A stretch of 20,366 nt of DNA from a virus (IMGVR_UViG_3300042883_000164:1-20366), one strand, 5' to 3'. Counted from the stretch's first letter, positions 1 to 7,392 are shown. Numbers and translations are program-made. Notes: a model not told the origin generated them from the sequence alone.

Positions 1-1
1 C

Positions 2-295
2 AGCAGTCAAGGACTGTTGTGGAGTCCAGATGAAGGGCTTTACAAACGTGATGCTGCCGGTAAGAAGAGCGAGTTTTTAAGTGATGAGTTAGACGACATT
101 GCACGTTATTTGTTGGGTAATAATGCAACTGCTGCTGACCTAGGAAGTGTAGAAAGTATCATGGCTGCAATTCCCGATGAAGCCAAACGCAATGAAATAT
201 TTGCCAAGGCCAAAGCCAGTTCCAGTTGGCAGGCTGCTACCCCCGATGTTGGTACCAACGAATGGTTTGTGCGTATGAGGAACAAATTGATATGA
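2..295 (+). CDS. Unidentified phage protein, C-terminal part (5' truncated)
   Basis: The reading frame is open from the first base of the window to a TGA at 293-295, so the true start lies upstream; a TTG at 17 is only an internal leucine. About 97 residues are visible, mildly acidic, predicted mostly helical, with no motif I recognise. Its stop overlaps the next start (ATGA, 292-295), which implies translational coupling to the capsid-targeted gene that follows. By position it probably belongs to the same virion block, but that is inference only. Confidence 0.7.
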   Translation, partial: SSQGLLWSPDEGLYKRDAAGKKSEFLSDELDDIARYLLGNNATAADLGSVESIMAAIPDEAKRNEIFAKAKASSSWQAATPDVGTNEWFVRMRNKLI

Positions 296-1494
296 GATTT
301 CGTGAATTTGTTCTCAAAGAATCTGCTGCACCAACTGTTGGACGTAAGTATCAACACGTCGAAGATTTAATCTTTACAGGTATACCATCAAAGAATATAC
401 CTGCTGGTGCCGAAGGTGGTCGTGCTGCTGTGAGAATTATACAAGGCATGGCCAGCACTGGCGGTGCCAACGAAATTAAATGGGATGGCAGTCCTGTAGT
501 GTATTGGGGACGCGACGAAGATGGTACATTTAGACTCATACCTAAAAATGCTTGGGAATATTTAAAGCGCGGTAAAACACAGGCCGGAGAAGGTGTAACT
601 ACACTGATGTCTAGCCCCAACGATATTAAAAACTTTATTCTAGGAACAGGTAAAACTGAACCAGGTAAAGAAAAACAAAGACAGGCCTATGCCAATCAAC
701 TTGCCGATCTATGGCCTTACTTTGAACAAGTCAGTCCTGAGGAAGGATTCTTAGAAGGCGGCCTATTATTTTATCCTGGCAGAAAACCCAATGGTAAACC
801 TGCGCAAGCAATACTAAATCCCGAAACCGGAGAGTATGAATTTTCTCCTAATATCTCCGGATTTCATATCGGCAAAAACAGTGATCTAGGTAAACGTATC
901 AAAGGTGCCAAGTTGATGGTTGCTGCCACAGGATATTATCAATCAATTGGTAGCGATGAAGGCAGATATCCCGATGCGGAAGGGTTGTCAACCCCAGACG
1001 TTATAGTTCAAGGTACTACCTATGTAGAGCAAGCACCAGGCATCGATACCGACTTATTGAACGATGCTAATGCTTTTATTGATGAAAACGAGCAGGCTAT
1101 TGACAGTTTCCTACAACGCAAGCGACCCGGTCCTAGCGGTGAAGAAGAAGTTGTTAACTTGTTTGGTGATATACTGTATAAATTCTATAACGAAAATCTG
1201 CGAGTAGCCGGAGTTAAAGAAAAGTTCAAAGCATGGGCTGAAAATGCCATGGATGCTAAAAAAATTCCTAGATCAAGAACAACAGAAATTTTAAATAATC
1301 CAGGCTTAGATGCGGTGTTAACTGCTGTGGAAAAACTAAGTGCAGCCAAGATGGACATGCACAGACGAGCCAGTGCTGGAACACACAGCGGCATTAGACA
1401 AACCAAACCTGAAGGGTATGTGTATATAGATCCCGTAACTGGTCAACACGTTAAAGCAATTGATCAAGCCACATGGGCTCCGAGGAAAGATTAA
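292..1494 (+). CDS. Capsid-targeted nucleotidyltransferase/ligase-like protein (KxDG motif)
   Basis: This 400-residue protein starts at the ATG overlapping the previous stop; starting there, rather than at the upstream in-frame ATG at 226, gives the N-terminus MRFREFVLKE, close to the T4 capsid-targeting sequence MKTYQEFIAE. Residues 20-30 (HVEDLIF) and K63-W64-D65-G66 match a family of aquatic T4-like phage proteins. KxDG is the lysine nucleotidylation motif I of ATP-dependent ligases and capping enzymes. EGGLLF (155-160) could stand for motif III, EGYVY (374-378) for motif IV and HVKAID (386-391) for motif V, in the right order. The covalent nucleotidyltransferase fold is inferred from these short motifs alone; substrate is unknown. 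The next gene, also tagged, has a different nucleotidyltransferase motif, so the two may act together, perhaps inside the capsid or after injection. Confidence 0.75.
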   Translation: MRFREFVLKESAAPTVGRKYQHVEDLIFTGIPSKNIPAGAEGGRAAVRIIQGMASTGGANEIKWDGSPVVYWGRDEDGTFRLIPKNAWEYLKRGKTQAGEGVTTLMSSPNDIKNFILGTGKTEPGKEKQRQAYANQLADLWPYFEQVSPEEGFLEGGLLFYPGRKPNGKPAQAILNPETGEYEFSPNISGFHIGKNSDLGKRIKGAKLMVAATGYYQSIGSDEGRYPDAEGLSTPDVIVQGTTYVEQAPGIDTDLLNDANAFIDENEQAIDSFLQRKRPGPSGEEEVVNLFGDILYKFYNENLRVAGVKEKFKAWAENAMDAKKIPRSRTTEILNNPGLDAVLTAVEKLSAAKMDMHRRASAGTHSGIRQTKPEGYVYIDPVTGQHVKAIDQATWAPRKD

Positions 1495-1495
1495 T

Positions 1496-2917
1496 ATGTT
1501 ATTACGTCAACTGTTTGAAGAAATTGCAAAAACTAGTCAAAACAACACCGCAGTGTTAGGCTGGGGTCGTGGTATGGGCCACAAGGGACATATGTTACTG
1601 GCAAGGGCTGTGTTACATCATGCACAAGAAATGGATGCCAAGGCATATTTTGTAGTGTCAAGAACCAGTCTTGTGGACCCTGCAACTGGTCAACCGTGGG
1701 CAGATAGGCCTACATTTACCAAGACCAAAGATGATCCACTGACTCCCGAAGAAAAACTAGCCACTTATAGAAAAGTGTTTCCGCAAAATGCAGAAGTGTT
1801 CAGTGTAGCATCTGCAGACGCTAGTACGTTAGATAAAGTGTTGGCCAAAATTGCCGAGGACGGATTTAGTAAAGTTATTTTAGTTGTAGGGGAGTTAGAA
1901 AAAGATTCTTTTAGTTTCTTAACTAATCCCGATAAGTCCGGCGTTCCCCCCTATCAGCGAGCAGGCTTAAAAGATCTAGAAATAATTTCTAGACAAGATA
2001 CCAAGGCACCAGGCAGTGATCCAGCAGCGCCAGATTACCAACAAGGCCCACGTGCTACTCCCATGCGAGCAGTGTTGACTGATCCTGACAAAAGTGAAGA
2101 AGAACAATTTGCAGTATGGCGAGATGCCATGCCCGATGATCTCAGCGACGACGAAGTAATGGACTTAATGAACAAGGCCAAACAACGTATGGCGGCTGTG
2201 CCTGCGGCCAAAAATGCCAAGAAAGCCAAACAGGCCGTGGCTGAAATTTCATTAGGTGAAGGTCCATCGTTACCTAGCACATTAAAAAGTATTGCTACCA
2301 ATGGCGAACCTATAACACAATTATACGGCAAACTAAAAGCCATGGCCAAGCGTTGGGTGGAAAACAACGGTTCACTAAAAGGCTTCCACCGCAATGCTGC
2401 CGGTCAAAGTGCTCAATGGTTTCACAACTTCTACTTTGATAAACTACAGGCCGACTTGTATGCACTGTCTAAACAATCACCAAGATATGCTGCGCCATTG
2501 ATCAACTATTTAAAAGACGCTAGCGAAGATCGTGAAAGTCGTATTACATTTACAGAAATCAGCAGATCATTGCCTCCTATATTATTCAAGATGGGCAAAC
2601 AGATGGGTGATCAAAGCCTAACACAGTTTGCCTACAGTTGGAACTCTCGTAGAGAAGAATACGAATCTTATCTTGCCAATTTAGAAGCAGAAGACGATAC
2701 AGACGACGAGTATGATGAACCTGAAATTAAACCTGAGAAAAGCAAAGTTCCCGGGCAACAAAATGCACAAGTTGAACAGATCGTCAATGACATACTTGCT
2801 AAACTTCCTAAAAATGTAGCAGGCGATATTCGCAATGCCATTGCCCGTGCTCCTAACAAACTACAGGCACTACAGCAAGAATTATCTAAACGTAAGATTC
2901 AAGGTGTGGCGGAATAA
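1496..2917 (+). CDS. Capsid-targeted HxGH nucleotidyltransferase-like protein
   Basis: The start at 1496 follows the previous stop by one base and has a GAGG-type ribosome site; it gives MLLRQLFEE, a capsid-targeting-like N-terminus. Residues 20-32 (VLGWGRGMGHKGH) look like the N-terminal loop of the NMNAT/cytidylyltransferase superfamily, where HxGH (29-32) binds the nucleotide phosphate. LTPEEKLATYRKVFP (82-96) and the strand SKVILVVG (125-132) fit the continuing Rossmann-like domain, to about residue 180. The rest of the 473 residues is helical and charged, with an acidic stretch around 415-430, an internal VAEISLGEG segment and a final QGVAE. Homologues in cyanophages are often labelled cytidylyltransferase; the real substrate (NMN, CTP or other) cannot be told from sequence. 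I know of no classical structural role for this fold, so a packaged enzyme is an attractive reading. Confidence 0.75.
   Translation: MLLRQLFEEIAKTSQNNTAVLGWGRGMGHKGHMLLARAVLHHAQEMDAKAYFVVSRTSLVDPATGQPWADRPTFTKTKDDPLTPEEKLATYRKVFPQNAEVFSVASADASTLDKVLAKIAEDGFSKVILVVGELEKDSFSFLTNPDKSGVPPYQRAGLKDLEIISRQDTKAPGSDPAAPDYQQGPRATPMRAVLTDPDKSEEEQFAVWRDAMPDDLSDDEVMDLMNKAKQRMAAVPAAKNAKKAKQAVAEISLGEGPSLPSTLKSIATNGEPITQLYGKLKAMAKRWVENNGSLKGFHRNAAGQSAQWFHNFYFDKLQADLYALSKQSPRYAAPLINYLKDASEDRESRITFTEISRSLPPILFKMGKQMGDQSLTQFAYSWNSRREEYESYLANLEAEDDTDDEYDEPEIKPEKSKVPGQQNAQVEQIVNDILAKLPKNVAGDIRNAIARAPNKLQALQQELSKRKIQGVAE
2900..2914 (+). repeat. 15-base repeat encoding QGVAE, copy 1 (copy 2 at 6842-6856)
   Basis: CAAGGTGTGGCGGAA at 2900-2914, encoding the last five residues of the HxGH protein, is identical to 6842-6856 within the linker of the 404-residue protein. 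Both are in frame and use the same codons, including GCG. A diverged relative encodes QEGVEEG at 6593-6613. Identity at DNA level rather than only protein level suggests copying of a linker module. Confidence 0.6.
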
Positions 2918-2918
2918 C

Positions 2919-3140
2919 ATGGATGAATTAGATTACATTAAGAAGTTGGCTGGCATTAATGAATTTAAAGGATTCCAACCGGTAAATATAGAGAACATGA
3001 GTCATACGGCTGCTGCAATTAAACAGAAAGAAAAGGATCTAGGTCTAAAGCCCGGAGACAAAGATTGGTTTAAGTTGTGGTTTACATTACCATATATGAC
3101 TGGCAGTGTTAACAGCCATTTTAGAGGACGCAAGAAGTGA
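2919..3140 (+). CDS. Small conserved phage protein with LAGINE-type N-terminus
   Basis: This 73-residue protein starts one base after the previous stop. Its N-terminus, MDELDYIKKLAGINE, carries the ELxxIxxLAGIxE pattern frequent in small T4-like virion or scaffold proteins, and INE fits the (L/I)xE rule of T4 gp21 protease sites. The C-terminal half is basic and aromatic (KDWFKLWFTLPYMTG, then RGRKK). It has no enzymatic motif. It sits between two genes with capsid-targeting-like starts and its stop overlaps the GTG of the next gene, so co-expression and a virion role are likely but not proven. Confidence 0.65.
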   Translation: MDELDYIKKLAGINEFKGFQPVNIENMSHTAAAIKQKEKDLGLKPGDKDWFKLWFTLPYMTGSVNSHFRGRKK

Positions 3141-3511
3141 AACTACGAGAATTGTTTGAAGTTAAAGCAGGTGTGATTGGTAAACGATATCAACAGGCTA
3201 CTCGTGGTCTTAACACATTCGGTGACGGTGAAAGAAGTAGTGGTGACTATACACAATACAGACTAAGTCTAGCACTGGCCTGTTCAGACGGGGTAACTCC
3301 TCCAGACATTGATCCCAAGACATGGCATGGCAAAAGAAAAACAGCACATCCTTACACAGAAGAAGAGCAGGCCATGTTAAATCAAAGTTACAAGATTGTT
3401 GGGGCTAGTCATAAAGATCTTAACAAAGGCGATATGCGTAGTCAAGAACTGGACACTACTAACGTTGTTAGTCCTATTGCTAAACCCAAAAGAAATAAAT
3501 ACGGCATATGA
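3137..3511 (+). CDS. Capsid-targeted small basic protein, function unknown
   Basis: This 124-residue protein uses a GTG start overlapping the previous stop (GTGA). The start is supported by the resulting N-terminus MKLRELFE, one of the capsid-targeting-like tags of this block. The body is basic and polar, with no transmembrane segment or catalytic motif I can name. The stretch around residues 45-75 (LALACSDGVTPPDIDPKTW...) appears to be its most structured part. It overlaps the next gene by ATGA. After tag removal it would be a roughly 115-residue basic protein, a composition common for DNA-contacting internal head proteins; this role is inferred. Confidence 0.65.
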   Translation: MKLRELFEVKAGVIGKRYQQATRGLNTFGDGERSSGDYTQYRLSLALACSDGVTPPDIDPKTWHGKRKTAHPYTEEEQAMLNQSYKIVGASHKDLNKGDMRSQELDTTNVVSPIAKPKRNKYGI

Positions 3512-4713
3512 AAATACGCGAAGTGATTAACGAAGGATGGACTCAGAAATACAAAAAAAGTATTAACTGTAGTCATCCTAAAGGCTTTAGTCAAAAGGCT
3601 CATTGTGCAGGTAAAAAGAAACACAATGAATCCGTTGAGATGGAAATGGTCTGCGAAGATTGCGGCATGTGCGAAACACATGGAGACCATTCGCATGATA
3701 ATTTAGATGAAGCCTGCTGGAAGGGTTATCACAAAGACGGTATGAAGACCATGTTTGGCAAACGCTATCCCAACTGTGTCAAGAATAAAAAAGAAAGCCT
3801 AGAAACTTATATACGCAACGGTGAATGTCCAGGTTGCGGCGGAGCAATGGTCGCCGAAGGACAATTAAACGAAAAACAGGATGCCTGTTATCACAAAGTA
3901 AAATCAAGATACAAAGTGTGGCCGTCAGCGTATGCGTCAGGAGCGTTAGTGCAGTGCCGCAAAAAAGGTGCTGCCAACTGGGGCAATTCCAATGAAAGTA
4001 TTACACAAGAAGAATATGATGCACTGGACGAAAATTTAAAAAAGTGGTTCAGCGATAAATGGGTTCGTTTTGGTCCGGATGGTAAAATCAAAGGCGACTG
4101 TGCTAGAGGTGACAGCAGCGAAGGAAAACCCAAGTGTTTGCCACAGAGCAAAGCACATAGTTTAGGTAAAAAAGGTCGCGCTAGTGCGGCCAGTCGTAAG
4201 CGTAGAGAAGACCCCAATCCAGAGCGCAGAGGTCCTGCTATCAATGTCAAGACTAAGAAAGAAAATATGGAGGAAGGTATGGACGATCTGGTTAGAATAT
4301 TAGAGTTGAGTGGATTAAATCTTTCTGCTGATGAGCAATTTGACATCATTGAAGACATGGTGGAAAGTTTAGCATTACAGCACGGAGTCGATACAGAGAT
4401 TATCTGGGAAGATTTTGAATCAGTAGATGATCAAGAATTGTTAAATGAAGCAGCCGCTTGGAGAACTAGCAAAGGCAAAAGCAAAACCGGCGGATTAAAT
4501 GCCAAAGGTGTAGCCAGTTATCGTAGAGAAAATCCAGGCAGTAAATTACAAATGGCAGTGACAACTAAACCTAGTAAGTTAAAACCAGGTTCAAAAGCAG
4601 CCAAACGCCGCAAGAGTTTTTGCGCTCGTATGGGTGGCATGAAGGGCCCGATGAAAAAACCCAACGGCAAACCTACTCGCAAGGCATTAGCACTGCGTAA
4701 ATGGAACTGCTAA
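3508..4713 (+). CDS. Capsid-targeted Cys-rich multi-module basic protein
   Basis: This 401-residue protein begins MKIREVINE, a capsid-targeting-like tag, at an ATG overlapping the upstream stop. Behind it lies a chain of short modules, several of which I recognise as units that recur separately in aquatic T4-like phages: a KKSINCSHPKGF/AHCAGKK unit (11-38), a CxxCxxC His-rich unit (49-66), CWKGYH...YPNCVK (70-92), CPGCGG (107-112), CYHKVKSRYKVWPSAYASGA with C150 (127-158, DUF5872-like), a KWVRFGPDGKIKGDC unit running into a very basic Ser/Arg stretch (179-247), an acidic helical spacer (252-315) and a C-terminal AAWRTSKGK...RKWNC unit (315-401, DUF6321-like). Cysteine pairs suggest metal or disulfide knots. 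No enzyme is implied; DNA binding or condensation in the head is plausible. Between modules lie VAEG and MEEG segments that could be protease linkers. Confidence 0.75.
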   Translation: MKIREVINEGWTQKYKKSINCSHPKGFSQKAHCAGKKKHNESVEMEMVCEDCGMCETHGDHSHDNLDEACWKGYHKDGMKTMFGKRYPNCVKNKKESLETYIRNGECPGCGGAMVAEGQLNEKQDACYHKVKSRYKVWPSAYASGALVQCRKKGAANWGNSNESITQEEYDALDENLKKWFSDKWVRFGPDGKIKGDCARGDSSEGKPKCLPQSKAHSLGKKGRASAASRKRREDPNPERRGPAINVKTKKENMEEGMDDLVRILELSGLNLSADEQFDIIEDMVESLALQHGVDTEIIWEDFESVDDQELLNEAAAWRTSKGKSKTGGLNAKGVASYRRENPGSKLQMAVTTKPSKLKPGSKAAKRRKSFCARMGGMKGPMKKPNGKPTRKALALRKWNC

Positions 4714-5502
4714 ATGCGTGCCAGTGAATTCGTAACCGAACGTAAAAACTACAAGCGAAAGTCTAGGTATGCAGCCTATGGTCCTGGACCTTACGGCGGC
4801 TATGGATACTATGCTGGCTATAGTGGAGACTCGGGAGAAGGTGGTGGTGATGGCGGTGGTGGCGAAAGCATTGAGAATGAAGCATTTGATCAGCCTTATA
4901 AACTTAAATGGGAACCCAGCGACTACGGCGATGTTGATGCAATAGCCCGAATGGATGATGGCAACTACCTAAGCATTATGTTCAACAAGGGATTTAGTCA
5001 AGATACCAAAGAAGAAGCATGGAGTGTTGAATTCTTTAGAAACAACAGCCAAGAAGTCACCGGTGAAGGTGATGCACAGCGTGTGTTTGCCACTGTGTTA
5101 AGTGCTATACAAACATTTATTAAAAAGTACAAGCCCAATAAGGTATACTTTTCAGCCAGTAAAGAAGTCGAGCAAGGACAAAACGCACAAAGTAGAGCTA
5201 GCCTATATGATACGTTAGTTCAGCGTTATGCCAGAGCATGGGGATTTAAAGCATTCCGTGCTGATACAGGTAACAAAGTAATGTACGAATTGACTAGGAT
5301 TAAACCCATTGTTGCCAAACCTGTAGCGGAAAACTTTGCTGATGGAAAGAATCCTCAGGACAAAGGTGACAGCAAGCGTTATGGAGTTCCTACCAAAGCA
5401 TCAGTCAGCACACTGCGTAAAGTGGCTAAACAAGGTGGTCGCAAAGGCCAATTAGCACATTGGATGGCCAATATGAAAAGCGGCCGATCTAAGAAGAAAT
5501 AA
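4714..5502 (+). CDS. Capsid-targeted Gly/Tyr-rich phage protein
   Basis: This 262-residue protein starts directly after the previous stop. Its N-terminus MRASEFVTE resembles the T4 capsid-targeting tag. Next come a basic stretch (KNYKRKSRY), a low-complexity Gly/Tyr segment (about 20-35) and a Gly/Glu/Asp segment (36-51), likely disordered. A folded domain of about 140 residues (58-195) follows, containing YLSIMFNKGF and WSVEFFRNN and resembling a conserved domain of unknown role seen in aquatic T4-like phages. A VAENFADGKN segment then leads to a basic C-terminal module (about 210-262, KRYGVPTKASVSTLRKVAK and QLAHWMANMK) that recurs at the ends of other phage proteins. Function unknown. Confidence 0.7.
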   Translation: MRASEFVTERKNYKRKSRYAAYGPGPYGGYGYYAGYSGDSGEGGGDGGGGESIENEAFDQPYKLKWEPSDYGDVDAIARMDDGNYLSIMFNKGFSQDTKEEAWSVEFFRNNSQEVTGEGDAQRVFATVLSAIQTFIKKYKPNKVYFSASKEVEQGQNAQSRASLYDTLVQRYARAWGFKAFRADTGNKVMYELTRIKPIVAKPVAENFADGKNPQDKGDSKRYGVPTKASVSTLRKVAKQGGRKGQLAHWMANMKSGRSKKK

Positions 5503-5513
5503 CTTGAACGATG

Positions 5514-5521
5514 GTAAATAT
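5514..5521 (+). promoter_or_regulatory. Candidate T4-type late promoter element (GTAAATAT)
   Basis: The 38-base gap before the endolysin gene contains GTAAATATA, similar to but not identical with the T4 late -10 element TATAAATA. It is one of few gaps in an otherwise overlapping gene array. It lies at the left arm of the hairpin described at 5520-5542. AT-rich matches arise often by chance, so this is weak. Confidence 0.25.
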
Positions 5522-5542
5522 AGCATAAGGAATAAATGCTAT
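5520..5542 (+). promoter_or_regulatory. mRNA hairpin presenting the endolysin ribosome-binding site
   Basis: ATAGCAT (5520-5526) pairs perfectly with ATGCTAT (5536-5542), a 7-bp stem around a 9-base loop AAGGAATAA. The loop holds the Shine-Dalgarno AAGGA and the right arm contains the first two bases of the start codon at 5541. Folding should limit ribosome access to the endolysin start. T4 gene e is known to be controlled by a comparable hairpin that hides its ribosome site in early transcripts. Confidence 0.55.
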
Positions 5543-6173
5543 GTTTCAGTTTGACTTTACATTAGATAAATTAGCAAGATGTATCAGCAAAAACAAAAAT
5601 CCACAATTGTGGTATGATGCGTTTTGTGAATATTTTCCAGCATTTGATATTGTTACACCATCACGTGTAGCAGGGTTTGTGGCGCAATGCCAGCACGAAA
5701 GCCTGGACTTTACTATCTTACAAGAAAATTTAAACTACGGTGCCAAAGGGCTTCGTGGGTTGTTTGGCAAGTATTTCCCCAATGACGAGTTAGCACGTCA
5801 ATATGAACGCAAGCCTGAAATGATTGCTAACAAAATCTACGGCGGACGTATGGGCAATGGCCCAGAAGCGTCGGGCGAAGGATGGAAGTATCGCGGTCGT
5901 GGCATTATACAGATCACTGGCAAAAGCAATTACGCACAATGTTCCAAGGACTTGTTCCAAGACGATACACTGGTACGTGATCCAGATCTATTAAGAGAAC
6001 CAGAGTGGGCAGTATTAAGTGGCTGCTGGTTCTGGCACAAAAATCAATTAAACCAATGGTGTGATCAAGGTGATATGAATACACTAACTAAAAAGATCAA
6101 TGGTGGGTTTATTGGTCTCGAAGATCGTATTCATCATTGGAATATTGCTCTTGATCTTATGGAAGCAGAATAA
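5541..6173 (+). CDS. GH19-family endolysin
   Basis: This 210-residue protein is a glycoside hydrolase family 19 (chitinase-like) lysozyme that would cut the glycan backbone of peptidoglycan. The family signatures are FVAQCQHES (46-54) with the probable catalytic acid E53, QENLNY (61-66) with a second acidic residue E62, YRGRGIIQITGKSNY (117-131), and the late TKKINGG segment (183-189). There is no signal peptide or transmembrane segment and no added wall-binding domain, so release would need a holin not found here, unless it is a virion enzyme used at entry. Start ATG is supported by AAGGA eight to nine bases upstream, inside a hairpin loop. It is an untagged gene within a block of capsid-tagged genes and overlaps the next start by one base (TAATG). 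Confidence 0.9.
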   Translation: MFQFDFTLDKLARCISKNKNPQLWYDAFCEYFPAFDIVTPSRVAGFVAQCQHESLDFTILQENLNYGAKGLRGLFGKYFPNDELARQYERKPEMIANKIYGGRMGNGPEASGEGWKYRGRGIIQITGKSNYAQCSKDLFQDDTLVRDPDLLREPEWAVLSGCWFWHKNQLNQWCDQGDMNTLTKKINGGFIGLEDRIHHWNIALDLMEAE

Positions 6174-7387
6174 TGTTAATTAGACAACTATTAGAAAACA
6201 AAAAAGGCATCAAGGCTGTTAAGTATAACAAGAAGCCTAAAGCACATACACCTGCCGAAGAGCGCAAGGTTATAGGACCCGATGCTCCTAAGAAAAAAGA
6301 AAAAGTAGCAGAGCAAGATATAACTCGTAGAGTAACTCCTAATGCGGACGGATCATTTCCTGATCCAAATATTAATCGTCTAACAGGCAAACCTAATCCT
6401 CCAGCAGCAGAACCAGCACCTAGCAATGTAAAGTCAGATGGCGCAACTGTGGAATACAGTGGCAAAACATACGACGTAATGGTATTTGGTGACAAAAGTA
6501 TTAGACCAAGAATATCAGGTAGTGACACAGTTGTCAGTGCCAAAGTGTATACCAAGGGCAACAAGATGTTTGTGCTATTAGATTCACCGGCGCAAGAGGG
6601 TGTAGAAGAAGGCCGTGATGGTAACGATGTTGAAGAATTTTTACACAAAGTTGCACGATCCGGCGACAACGGCTTTGACATGCTATACAATGCACAACAA
6701 GGCAAATACGGCAGAGAAATTGAACAAGCAATACAAGACATGTATGACAATATCTCTATCGATACAGGGTATCACGGCGACGATGACTTTGAACAAATTT
6801 ATGATCGTATGCTGGACAACATTGAAGCCGATTACGGTCAGCAAGGTGTGGCGGAAGGCGGTAGAAACTATGACGACAATCGCACAGGTTTTGGTCGTCC
6901 TGAACGTGACATGAGTGACGAATCTAATTTGTTGTATATCTACAAAGACGGTCGTGTTAAGCAACGTATGGTTTCAAACCGTGTAGAACGTGAAGCACGG
7001 GCAGAAGGTTTTAGAGACACGCCCGAGCAGGCATTAAAGATGCACGGAATTATTGCAAGTAAATTTAAACCAGGCAAATGGATTCAAAAACAAGGAGACC
7101 AATGGGTTGATGTTTACCCGTTTGGCAAGCCGGATGATATTGCAGAAACTGCAACTCCAGGTGCAACCAGTGCCGGCAATGTAGCCACTTTAGGTATGAA
7201 TCCTAAACTAAGCCCTGGACCAGCAAGGGGCAAAAAGAGTTATATAGGAACACCGGGTAAATCAGGCACCAAGGCGCCACCGCAGCCCAAAGTCAATCAA
7301 CCTAAAACAAAACACGGAACAGCAGTAAATGCACTTGATATGAAATCAAACATTTTCGGCGGCGGTAAAGCGATAAAACGTAAATAA
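6173..7387 (+). CDS. Capsid-targeted linker-rich multi-domain protein with GV(A/E)EG linkers
   Basis: This 404-residue protein begins MLIRQLLEN, a capsid-targeting-like tag, at an ATG overlapping the endolysin stop. A basic, proline-rich, probably disordered region (10-90) is followed by a small beta-rich domain (about 90-138, VEYSGKTYDVMVFG to KMFVLLDSP). Then come linker QEGVEEG (141-147), an acidic helical module (148-223), linker QGVAEG (224-229), a second module (about 245-325) with LLYIYKDGRVKQRMV and WIQKQGDQWVDVYPFG, and a disordered basic Pro/Gly tail with a repeated pattern of small residues. The beads-on-a-string layout suggests separate domains that could be released by cleavage at the linkers, which contain xxE sites. 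No catalytic motif is visible. Confidence 0.7.
   Translation: MLIRQLLENKKGIKAVKYNKKPKAHTPAEERKVIGPDAPKKKEKVAEQDITRRVTPNADGSFPDPNINRLTGKPNPPAAEPAPSNVKSDGATVEYSGKTYDVMVFGDKSIRPRISGSDTVVSAKVYTKGNKMFVLLDSPAQEGVEEGRDGNDVEEFLHKVARSGDNGFDMLYNAQQGKYGREIEQAIQDMYDNISIDTGYHGDDDFEQIYDRMLDNIEADYGQQGVAEGGRNYDDNRTGFGRPERDMSDESNLLYIYKDGRVKQRMVSNRVEREARAEGFRDTPEQALKMHGIIASKFKPGKWIQKQGDQWVDVYPFGKPDDIAETATPGATSAGNVATLGMNPKLSPGPARGKKSYIGTPGKSGTKAPPQPKVNQPKTKHGTAVNALDMKSNIFGGGKAIKRK
6842..6856 (+). repeat. 15-base repeat encoding QGVAE, copy 2
   Basis: Exact copy of 2900-2914, here followed by GGC to give QGVAEG between two modules of the same protein. Confidence 0.6.
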
Positions 7388-7392
7388 ATAAT
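7381..7392 (+). promoter_or_regulatory. Candidate late promoter region (TAAATAAATAAT)
   Basis: TAAATAAATAAT overlaps the stop of the upstream gene, in the 20-base gap before the gene at 7408, whose Shine-Dalgarno CGGAG follows. It resembles T4-type late -10 elements rich in TAAATA. No further element supports it, and the composition makes chance matches common. Confidence 0.2.

Noticed and set aside
3891-4358. 155-residue minus-strand open frame
   Set aside because: Opposite the Cys-rich modular gene whose modules are recognisable; composition is that of a complement shadow.
6157-6750. 197-residue open frame on the minus strand
   Set aside because: It lies wholly opposite a well-supported + strand gene, has Ser/Leu-rich shadow composition and no good ribosome site.
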